Part shown: positions 20,832 to 28,697 of the stretch, piece after piece
Layout of the letters: each line of letters begins with the position of its first letter
Position numbering within the stretch: position 1 is the first letter of the stretch
Origin: Rhizophagus sp. LPA8_4_AMF
Lineage: Eukaryota > Glomeromycota > Glomeromycetes > Glomerales > Glomeraceae
Direction of reading: 5' to 3'
Length of the DNA stretch: 28,697 bases
NCBI GenBank assembly: GCA_021464525.1
Contig: JADRCO010000658.1
Span: 1-28,697 of the forward strand
Notes under the pieces: model-generated
The model's input: only the letters and a program-made list of their open reading frames with translations
Told to the model about the DNA's origin: nothing
Database searches by the model: none
Made by a program: the position numbers and the translations under genes

Positions 20832-21661
20832 ATGACAGGCGCACGAGAAGATGACCGACAGTAGTATATAATTTTAACTTCGGCATAAAATTATCGTATG
20901 CGTATTCATTTAATTTGTCTTATTATTTTAGTTTCAAAAAACAAACGAACTATTACAATAATTATAATAATAGAAAAAATTCTTTCGGTAGGAATTAATT
21001 TGAATAATTTTTTGTATCTTGTACTAAATAGTATTAGTTAAAAAGAAAGGTCATTAAATATTAATTCTAAAATAATAATATCAGGGACGATCACTCCTTA
21101 TTCAACGGCCACACTAAATTCAACATCATTCACTTCAAATCATAATTCATTTGTATCAGCGACCGGTCCTGGTCCATCTTTGCCTAGTGTGAAGCGGCCT
21201 CTAGAACACTCCCCTGTTAATAATTTTAATACTCAAGAAGTTTCAAATTTTTTGAATAACTGTAACTACTCTTAACATATCGTGTGATTCAAGTTTAAAA
21301 TTTAGATTAAGAAAAAAATCATTTTTTTTTATCTAGCTTGGAAGGAAGCATTGAGTCAATATTATGATAATAATCTTCCCGAAGCCGGTAATTATAAATA
21401 AAATCTGTTATAATTAAGTTTAAAATTAATTTGACCTTCTTTTAGAAAAGCCGGAGTTGCATAAATCTACTACTTGGGAAGTTAGAAGCGGACAAGTATG
21501 GGGACAAAGAGGTTAATTCAGAATTTAAATATTTTTAGGTAACTTTATTACCATAATATATATATTAATACCTTTTTTTAGGAAATTTAATGGCGAATGG
21601 CAATGATTTCTTTGCCGAATTGAGAAAATCATCACTTTCTCAAGCATCAAGCATTAATTAG
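20832..21661 (+). CDS. Unrecognised 153-residue protein, six exons
   Basis: A model of six exons (20832-20863, 20932-20987, 21085-21261, 21337-21387, 21446-21511, 21582-21661) joins in frame to 153 residues using GT-AG introns of 58-97 bp. The N-terminus is hydrophilic with a Tyr/Asn-rich segment (NYYNNYNNRKNS), then a Ser/Thr/Pro-rich part (SATGPGPSLPSVKRPLEHSP). The second half has more conserved-looking sequence: NNSWKEALSQYYDNNLPEAE, STTWEVRSGQVWGQRGN and MANGNDFFAELRKSSLS. No signal peptide, membrane segment or known domain was recognised. The last three exons are well supported by frame continuity; the first two are small and tentative. A 12-nt alternative first exon ending at 20599 was rejected because its phase does not fit. 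Confidence 0.6.
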
Positions 21662-21983
21662 CTAAGTAAATCAAATGTCAATGTTAAACACGTTTAATAA
21701 TTTTGCAGTATAACTAATTATACCAAATATAAAAAAGGGGTGAATGAAGATTTTTTTTTTTTGTAGGATTTCATATTGTAAATAAAGTCAATGTCAAATG
21801 AATTTGATCAATTGTAAAAAAAAAAGTTTGTTTCCAATTTTTATTATATTAAAAATGACAATATATTAATCTATAAAAAAAACAATAATAATAATGGAAA
21901 CATTGAAACTAAAGAATACTCTATATTATTAATAAAAAAAGTCCAAGTTTTTAAATATATAGAACTAAATTTAAAAAAATCGT
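21662..21983. other. Convergent 3' spacer, 153-residue gene / Sec14
   Basis: 322 bp between two convergent stop codons. AATAAA at 21781-21786 is the likely plus-strand poly(A) signal, and TTTATT at 21840-21845 could serve the minus-strand Sec14 gene. Several T and A runs; no gene seen. Confidence 0.5.
21781..21786 (+). terminator. Poly(A) signal AATAAA of the 153-residue gene
   Basis: AATAAA 120 bp after the stop codon, supporting transcription of this gene on the plus strand. Confidence 0.45.
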
Positions 21984-22874
21984 TTATTTCTTGTCAGCAT
22001 TAGATATTGAACCATTTGTTACCAATCCATTAATAGCACCAGATTCTTTCCATGGACCTGCATCCGAGAGTTGACAGCCTCCTTCACAATCACATTTACC
22101 ACCGAAAGCGGCGGGTAAATTTTCAATGGGAATGTTTTCCAATAAAGTAGGTTGATATTTTGAATTAAGAATAACAATTTTAGCGGCAGTTACTTCATCT
22201 AACAAAGGTTTAACTAAATTCCAAACAGAAGAAAATAACATGGGTGCATTAATTATATAAAATTTACCCATACGTTCAGGATAATAATTTTGACCGATGT
22301 TAGAAGCTTGTTTGACAAAACCAAAAACGTTCGAAAAAGAACGTATACTAACTCCCTTAAGGTCAAGAATAGTACAAGAAGTTTCAATTAATTTTCCATA
22401 TTTTTCAGAACAAGAAGGTAATCTAATATCGGCCAATTTTTCATATTCAACAACTAAATTTTGAATTTGTCTCTCAAGTGTCGTAATTTGATATAAAGCC
22501 TTTACGTCAACCTTACCAATTTCTTCAATATAAATTGGTCTACCATCCTTATCGGTTTTATGATAATATCTTGGATAATATTTCATTACTTCATCGCGTT
22601 CTTTATAATCAAATGTGGCTACCAATTCATCTACGCCAAATTCTTTACGCCATTTTTCACAATCCGTAAACATTTTTTTTGTCTTAACTAAATCAAATTT
22701 ACGTGCACGTAAAAATCTTAGTAAACATGCGTCGTCATGACGTCTTTCATCAAATATTCCTTCTTCTTTAACTTCTTGACGAAATTTATCTAATATTTCT
22801 TCTTGTTGAGGACTTAAACTACCAATATGTCCTGTATATTTTTGTTGTTCGTTCGAGTTTGTTGATGGAGGCAT
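21984..22874 (-). CDS. SEC14: Sec14-type phosphatidylinositol/phosphatidylcholine transfer protein
   Basis: A single uninterrupted frame of 296 residues, close to yeast Sec14 (304). The N-terminal CRAL-TRIO region includes DDACLLRFLRARKFDLVKTK (about 46-65). The lipid-binding domain contains CTILDLKGVSIRSFSNVFGF, QNYYPERMGKFYIINAP and LDEVTAAKIVILNSKYQ, ending with the IPIENLPAAFGGKC segment and LSDAGPWKE. The Glu in PERMGKF and the Lys in TAAKI correspond to the phosphoinositide-binding pair known from yeast Sec14, so PtdIns/PtdCho exchange and support of Golgi secretion are expected. The short C-terminus lacks GOLD or other extra domains, so this is the simple Sec14 form. The gene has no introns, in contrast to its intron-rich neighbours, and is divergent from the 4E-BP gene. 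Confidence 0.95.
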   Translation of the reverse strand: MPPSTNSNEQQKYTGHIGSLSPQQEEILDKFRQEVKEEGIFDERRHDDACLLRFLRARKFDLVKTKKMFTDCEKWRKEFGVDELVATFDYKERDEVMKYYPRYYHKTDKDGRPIYIEEIGKVDVKALYQITTLERQIQNLVVEYEKLADIRLPSCSEKYGKLIETSCTILDLKGVSIRSFSNVFGFVKQASNIGQNYYPERMGKFYIINAPMLFSSVWNLVKPLLDEVTAAKIVILNSKYQPTLLENIPIENLPAAFGGKCDCEGGCQLSDAGPWKESGAINGLVTNGSISNADKK

Positions 22875-24007
22875 TTTTTAATGTGTAAAAAGTTTTATTA
22901 AAAAGATTGTATAAGAAAATAATAAAGAAACAAAGTGTCTTGTTAGATTTTTAATAAAAAAAATTGTGGTGTGTTAAGATGGTAAAAGGTAAGGGATTGT
23001 TAAGATCAAGTTTTATTTTAAAAGTAACGAAATAGAAAATTACTTCAAATATTTAAATCTTTTTTAAGTATTAGTTAAACCAAAAACCCTGTAGGGTCTT
23101 TTTTAGGTAATTGATAACTCATATCTGTACGCCCACATCAAAAAACAAGTGTACGAATCAAAGTGTATCACAAGAGTATAAATTAATGTAATGCTTAATT
23201 TATGTAACATGTATAATTTAATGAGAATGAACCACTCAATTATCTTTGTTTATTTTTTTTTTGTGCTTTGTGATCCGATATAATAATGTATAATCAATGA
23301 AAATAGCCGAATCGATTAAAAAATAGGAACTTGCCGGACGTATTTCTTTCTAAAAAAAGTTAAAAAAGTTAATTAAACCCGATTTACCATATATACCATA
23401 CAAAATATTGAATAATTAAGAATTTTTTTATTTGAAAGGGAGCAGGAATAATTTTTCAAATTTTTCTTTCGTGTCCATAAATTGAAAGCCACGTAATTGT
23501 GCTATAAATGGAAAATAAATAATTTTAAATCTGATCCACCAATGCATGCATTTGATCTCGTGTAAGGTCATAAGGTTGAATCTAAGAGCATTACAAAATC
23601 ATGATTTGACACATAATTAAAAATATTTTCACGTGATACATTTTTTAAATCCAATCACAGGTTCACGATTTTCCTAATTCCTATTATAGAAGTTTTGCAC
23701 TATAACAAACGCGCATATTAGTTATAGAACTAATAACCAATGTGTGGAATTTTTTTGTGTGTAACTGAATAACATGACTCATGACTGGATTAAATGTAAT
23801 TAAGATATAAGAAGTGTTATTTCAACATCTAATTTCAAATTACCACCAGTTTTGTTGGTTTTTCTTTTTTATCTTTTAATTGCAAATAAAAGTGGCTAGA
23901 TCACGATTTAGAATCATTTCCTTTTATTATTGTTATTATTATTATATTTATATTTATAGAAATCAAATATTAATATATATTTTGAAACATTTTAGCATTA
24001 CTTAAAT
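22875..24007. promoter_or_regulatory. Divergent intergenic region, Sec14 / 4E-BP
   Basis: 1.13 kb of AT-rich DNA between two divergent start codons, presumably holding both promoters. It contains the short palindrome CCCTGTAGGG (about 23088-23097), several T-tracts and ATT repeats just upstream of the 4E-BP start (about 23935-23975). No protein-coding segment or named regulatory site is supported. Confidence 0.45.
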
Positions 24008-24677
24008 ATGTCATCAACTGCTGCTACCGCTAGGGATATCCCTACTATAAAAAAAGCTGAATCCGGAGCATCACTCCCGGCACATTACAGTACAACTCCT
24101 TCAGGAACAATTTATTCTAGTACGCCTGGAGGTAAACTATATTTATGACGCGTTAAAAACAAATAATTTCCATAGAAGAAAAAATTTGTCGATTAGGTTA
24201 CTTCCCTTAAGATCAAAAGATTTAACTAATTATTAAAACTAATTTACCTAACTAATTAATTTTTTTAACTAATTACCAACTTTGGTTAAAAAGGCTCAAG
24301 AATTATTTATGATCGTACAACATTACTTAATCTTGCTCATTCTCCGTTGGCAAAAACTCCTCCATCTAATCTGGCTTATGTCCCCGGAGTAACAAAAGTT
24401 CCTCATACCGAAAATGTCAATTCAACAAAATCTAATAGTAATAATGTTAAAACAACTCAAGTAGAAGGTCACCTAGCTCCTCCGCAAACTCTTCCTATTA
24501 AGTTCAAACAACAAAAAGATAATAATAATACAAATGGTACTGAAAGTGGTGATGATGATGCTCACGGTAGGTTATTGACGTTACTATATTTGATTGGATT
24601 GTTTATTGACATACTTTTCTTTTGTAGATAATAAAGATCATCATGATCATGGTGTATTTGATATGGATATGGAATAA
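24008..24677 (+). CDS. eIF4E-binding protein (4E-BP), animal type
   Basis: Three exons, 24008-24131, 24294-24566 and 24628-24677, give 148 residues. The protein binds the cap-binding factor eIF4E and blocks its contact with eIF4G until TOR phosphorylates it. YDRTTLL (47-53) is the canonical YxxxxL-hydrophobic eIF4E-binding motif, in the same context as human 4E-BP1 (PGGSRIIYDR here, PGGTRIIYDR there). Proline-directed sites aligned with human Thr37, Thr46, Ser65 and Thr70 are present at Thr30, Thr39, Ser58 and Thr63. RDIP (9-12) resembles the RAIP motif. FDMDM (143-147), one residue from the C-terminus, fits the TOS consensus that recruits Raptor (human FEMDI). The middle is an Asn/Thr/Lys-rich linker. 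TOR control is inferred from these motifs. The usual yeast proteins Caf20 and Eap1 are not related in sequence. Confidence 0.92.
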
Positions 24678-25026
24678 AATGAACTATTTTCTTTCATAAT
24701 CAGGTTATAATCAGTATGCTTAAAATTTTTTTGTACAGGAATTCATAATTGTATTTTATTTTCAATTAGTTTTACTTTAAATTAGTTCTTCATTTTGTTT
24801 TTTCTGAATAAGATTTTTTGTGTTATAGTCCTCCATGTTTCGTTTTAAATTATTTTTTGTAAATAAAATGCAGTTTGTCAAGCATATATAATTGAAAATA
24901 TAATATACTAGTGAACTTTTAAAAGTTCAAATATTTATAATATTTAATATAAATTAAAAGTTTATAACTTACAATATATTTTTATCTCCCTCGAGTCTGA
25001 ATCCTGCTTTCTCTCTTCCATCATTT
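24678..25026. other. Convergent 3' spacer, 4E-BP / ALDH3
   Basis: 349 bp between convergent stop codons, very AT-rich. AATAAA at 24862-24867 is a likely 4E-BP poly(A) signal. No gene is seen. Confidence 0.5.
24862..24867 (+). terminator. Poly(A) signal AATAAA of the 4E-BP gene
   Basis: AATAAA 185 bp after the 4E-BP stop codon, preceded by T-rich sequence. Confidence 0.4.
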
Positions 25027-26853
25027 CTATTTAATGAACTTTTTCTTAAGAACATAAGCAACAATAATGATACATAGTACTCCAAAAATATTCTTGATTT
25101 TCCATTTTCCTCTATTACGTTTATTAGTAAATTTTGGTTTAGAAAACATTAACCAATTTAATATATTGTAATTTGTTTCTTTATATGGGGCATATCTTCC
25201 TTCTAATAATTTCTCCGAGAAAAATGGTGATGTCAATACACTTCTTTCATGTGTAAATACTTCGAATGATTTGCGTCCATGATATGCACCCATTCCTGAT
25301 GCTCCTGTTCCTCCAAACGGTAAAGTTGGAACTAAAAAATAAATAATGAGATGATTATGAGATGAAAAGAGATAAGAAAAATTGAATATTAGCTTACCAG
25401 TAGCATGAATAAGACAGTCATTGATGGTTACTCCACCAGATCGAGTATTATCCAAAACTTATAAAAAAAAAGAAAAATTTTAACACATTTCTCATTTTAT
25501 TCTTTTCTCATTTTTGATTCTTTACTTACTGTATTGAATAGTGCTATTGTCGTTACTGAAAGGATATAACGAAAGAGGATATTCTTTTTCATTAACAAAA
25601 TTTACGGCTTCTTCAATATTATCTACAGTAACAATAGGGAAAATAGGGCCAAAAATTTCATCCTCCATTAACCTATCATTTTTAGGTACATTTTCAACAA
25701 AAGTAGGTTCAATAAATAAATCATCCCGATCAATTTTTCCTCCAACCACAATATTTCCTTTGGTTTTTTCTAATAATTTTGCTAAACGATCAAAATGCCT
25801 TTGATTAATTATACGAGCATAATCCGGAGATTTTTGAATATCGTCACCAAATTGATCTTTTAATGCTTTAGGAATTTCTTTGAGTAAAGCCTTTTGAGTT
25901 TTTTTAGTACATAAAATATAATCAGGCGCAATGCATGTTTGACCAGAATTAAATGATTTGGCCCAAATTAATCTTTTTACTGTAACTGAAAAATTAATAT
26001 TTTCATCTAATATTACAGGACTTTTTCCTCCCAGCTCAAGTGTAACTGGAGTTAAATGTTTTGATGCTGCTAACATAATCTTTTTACCTATAGCACCTGA
26101 TCCTGTAAAAAAGATATGATCAAATTTATATTTTAATAATTCTGACATTTCCGTTTCTCCTCCATTAATACATTTATAAGCTTTTTGATCCAAATATTTC
26201 GGTAGTAGTGCGCCAATTGTTGTTGCTGTGTTTATTGCCAATTCTGATGGTTTAATTATTGCGGTACATCCTGCTGCTATTGCTCCTACCAAAGGTAATA
26301 ATACCAAATTAACTGGATAATTCCATGCACCAACTATAAGAACTAATCCTTTTTTTTTAAAAAAAAAAAAATTAAAATAAAATTAGTAATATATAGCCTA
26401 TTCAAATAACATTCCATAAAAAAAGTAATATTTACCAACAGGATCTTTTCTAATATGACATCTATTTAATTTATGTGCAAGACCAACTTCAACATATTCT
26501 GGAGAAGCCCATTCGTCTAAATGCTCAATTGCATCTAAACAATCTTGTTTTATCATATTAATTTCTCCTAACAATGATTCAGTTTTATGTTTATGCAAAT
26601 CATTATATAATGCTTCACAAAATTCTCGTTCGTTTTCATCCAATAAATTATATAATTGTTCAAGTTGTTTTTTACGATAATTTAACGGTCTCGTTAAATT
26701 ATTTGAAAAAGAACTTTGAAGTTCCTCAATAATCTATTATAAAGGAAAAATCAATTTTTTATAATTAAATAAATTGTTTTCTTTAAACGCAATAAAGATG
26801 GATACTAATAATACCTGAGGAAATTCTTTAACGTCAGTATATTTCAATGTCAT
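25027..26853 (-). CDS. Fatty aldehyde dehydrogenase, ALDH3 family, tail-anchored
   Basis: Five minus-strand exons, 26853-26815, 26733-26436, 26348-25530, 25457-25398 and 25331-25027, join in frame to 506 residues, normal for fatty aldehyde dehydrogenases. The enzyme oxidises long-chain aldehydes to acids with NAD(P)+. The catalytic Cys is in NSGQTCIAPDY (about 251) and the general-base Glu in TLELGGKSP (about 217). The cofactor motifs AWNYPVNL, IIKPSELA and FFTGSGAIGKKI are intact, as are EIFGPIFPI, GGVTINDC and LPFGGTGASGMGAYHG. The C-terminus carries a hydrophobic segment (FGVLCIIIVAYVL) and a basic tail (KKKFIK), the arrangement that anchors animal FALDH in the ER membrane. Intron 2 has a T9-A13 run next to its acceptor, so that splice site is slightly uncertain. 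Its start codon is only 241 bp from that of MVD. Confidence 0.95.
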
Positions 26854-27094
26854 TATATATACACATATAAAAGAAAAGAAGCGATCTATCTAAAATTTAA
26901 ATTATGCTTATAAATAAACTTTTTTCCCGTGCATCAAATTTCATAGTTATTATGATATAAATGGTGAAAATTGAATTATATTACTTAGTAACTGTAACAT
27001 CTGCCGATCATTACTTAAACATTACAAAATATTTTGGTTTTTTTTCTTCAAAAGAACAGAACAAAAAAAAAAGAAATAAAATCAAATAAAATAC
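26854..27094. promoter_or_regulatory. Short bidirectional promoter region, ALDH3 / MVD
   Basis: Only 241 bp separate the two divergent start codons, so both promoters must lie here or overlap. The sequence is AT-rich with a T-tract (27036-27046) and an A-tract (27063-27072). No factor site was recognised. Confidence 0.6.
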
Positions 27095-28430
27095 ATGGCG
27101 CATGAAAAAACTTCAACTGGTCCGGTGAATATTGCTGTAAGTGCAAAAAATTTCATACTTTTTCTTTTTATATGAAAACATGTATGTGCGTATTTTATAT
27201 AAATTTTTAACATTTAATTTTTGAAAGGTTATAAAATACTGGGGGAAAAGAGATACAGAATTGATATTACCAACAAATTCATCAATTTCAATAACATTAT
27301 CGCAAGATCAATTACGAAGTAAAACCACAATTAGAGCCTCACCAAAATTCACAAAAACGCGTTTATGGCTTAATGGCGTTGAAGAACATAACCTCGATAA
27401 TAACATTCGTCTTCAAAATTGTTTAAGAGCAACAAAGAAACTACGTAAAGAATATGAAGACCAATTAAGTAACGAAATCGGAATAGATAATGTACAGCCG
27501 ATATCTTCGTATAATTTACATATTTGCTCGGAAAATAATTTTCCTACAGCGGCAGGATTAGCAAGTTCAGCATCAGGATTTGCTTGTTTGGTTTACACTT
27601 TATCACAATTATATGAACTACCCATATCCACCACCGAATTATCAAAGATTGCAAGACAAGGTTCTGGTTCTGCTTGTCGTTCTTTATTTGGGGGATTTGT
27701 TAATTGGCAAATGGGTACCAAGCAAGACGGTTCTGATAGTCAAGCATTACAAATCGCTCCTCATGATCATTGGCCTGAGTTAGAAGCGTTAATTTGTATC
27801 ATAAGCGATGCAAAAAAAGGTACGAGTAGTACTGAAGGCATGCAAAATACTGTAAAAACTTCAACTCTTTTACAGTATCGTATTAATAATGTTGTGCCTG
27901 AACGTATGAAATCAATGACTGATGCTCTTCTACATAAGAATTTCAACAAATTTGCTGAAATAACTATGAAAGATTCAAATCAATTTCATGCTTGTTGTTT
28001 AGATACTTTTCCACCTATTTTTTATCTTAATGATGTTTCTCGTTCTATAATTCGTGTTATTACTGAATATAATAATACGACTGGCAAACCTGACCAATTT
28101 AAAGCAGCTTACACTTTTGATGCTGGTCCGAATGCTGTAATTTACGCTTTAAAACAAAATATCCCGGAAATTATAAATATCATTTCAAAGTATTTTCCTC
28201 CTAGTCAAAATAATGTTTCATATTTTTCAGATCCTTATAATTTATTTTCTAATGAAAAAGAAAACATTGGAAAATTATCTTTGCCTAATAATTTTAATGA
28301 AAATATTATTCCTGTTTTTCCTGACAATAGTGTTAAACAAATCTTACATACTCGTATCGGTAATGGTCCCCGAATCAATCATGATAGTTTATTAAATCCT
28401 AATGGTTATCCTAAAAATTTAAAATCTTGA
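27095..28430 (+). CDS. MVD1: Mevalonate diphosphate decarboxylase
   Basis: Two exons, 27095-27136 and 27228-28430, encode 414 residues, slightly longer than yeast Mvd1 (396). The enzyme uses ATP to decarboxylate mevalonate 5-diphosphate to isopentenyl diphosphate, the last step of the cytosolic mevalonate pathway that feeds sterols, dolichol and protein prenylation. The N-terminus has NIAVIKYWGKRDTELILPTN, spanning the intron, with the conserved substrate-binding Lys. The GHMP-kinase ATP loop is FPTAAGLASSASGFACLV (about 119-136), followed by RQGSGSACRSLFGGFVNWQ and ISDAKKGTSSTEGMQ. The catalytic Asp is in YTFDAGPNAV (about 312). The last ~50 residues (NENIIPVFPDNSVKQILHTR onward) extend into the IGNGP motif of the fungal enzymes. 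Downstream AATAAA supports the gene end. Confidence 0.96.
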
Positions 28431-28497
28431 AAATTTTTATTTTATTTTATTTTATTTTGTTTTATTTTTTTGAACTTCCTGAATATTTTTTTCTTGT

Positions 28498-28503
28498 AAT
28501 AAA
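28498..28503 (+). terminator. Poly(A) signal AATAAA of the MVD gene
   Basis: AATAAA 68 bp after the MVD stop codon, preceded by a TTTTA-repeat stretch (about 28437-28465). Confidence 0.55.
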
Positions 28504-28627
28504 TTATATCTTTTTAGGTGTATTATTCAATGTTTTCAAATTTTATTTATTGTTGTTTATTCTGTACAAAAATCAGGTAAAGTTCAATGAATATATATAA
28601 TCCTTGTTAAAATAATCGTTTAGAAAT

Positions 28628-28644
28628 TATATATATATATATAC

Positions 28645-28697
<53 letters not shown>
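28628..28697. repeat. AT dinucleotide run and T20-A32 homopolymer at the window end
   Basis: A short (AT)n run is followed by about 20 T (28646-28665) and 32 A (28666-28697), ending the window. Such a T-then-A run at the very edge probably reflects a contig end or a read-through artefact rather than biology. Confidence 0.7.

Overview
The window looks like nuclear DNA of an early-diverging filamentous fungus, most likely a Glomeromycotina (arbuscular mycorrhizal) species close to Rhizophagus. The evidence is the very AT-rich background, many short GT-AG introns (mostly 60-100 bp), proteins of clear fungal or animal type, and decayed IS607-type DNA transposon and repeat remnants. No assignment was checked by a search; all splice models were built by hand from reading-frame continuity and family conservation.

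Layout. Positions 1-4788 are a repeat-rich, gene-poor stretch. It holds a decayed IS607-family transposon with a serine recombinase tnpA and a TnpB/Fanzor-type RuvC nuclease gene. The nuclease gene was split by a ~1.13 kb palindromic (foldback) element, flanked by near-identical 10-bp copies of the target. A short fragment of a coiled-coil gene follows. From 4789 to 28430 come nine host genes: a Red1/ZFC3H1-like zinc-finger protein (minus), the proteasome activator Blm10/PA200 (plus, 26 exons), a Bet1/Sft1-type Qc-SNARE (plus), a Rho GDP-dissociation inhibitor (plus), an unrecognised 153-residue protein (plus, six exons), Sec14 (minus, no introns), an animal-type eIF4E-binding protein (plus), a membrane-anchored fatty aldehyde dehydrogenase (minus) and mevalonate diphosphate decarboxylase (plus). 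A GC-rich repeat fragment with a strong 30-nt hairpin lies between the RhoGDI gene and the 153-residue gene. The window ends in a T20-A32 run that looks like a contig edge.

How the genes relate. These are housekeeping genes, not an operon or a cluster with one visible function: nuclear RNA surveillance (Red1-like), proteasome activation (Blm10), ER-Golgi traffic and lipid transfer (SNARE, Sec14), Rho signalling (RhoGDI), TOR-controlled translation (4E-BP), lipid aldehyde oxidation (ALDH3) and sterol/isoprenoid synthesis (MVD). Divergent pairs share upstream regions: Red1-like/Blm10, Sec14/4E-BP and ALDH3/MVD, the last with only 241 bp between start codons.

The two points most worth following are the IS607-TnpB fossil with its nested palindrome and CpG-decay signature, and the 4E-BP, which keeps an RAIP-like motif, the eIF4E-binding motif, four proline-directed phosphosites and a C-terminal TOS motif in a fungal genome.
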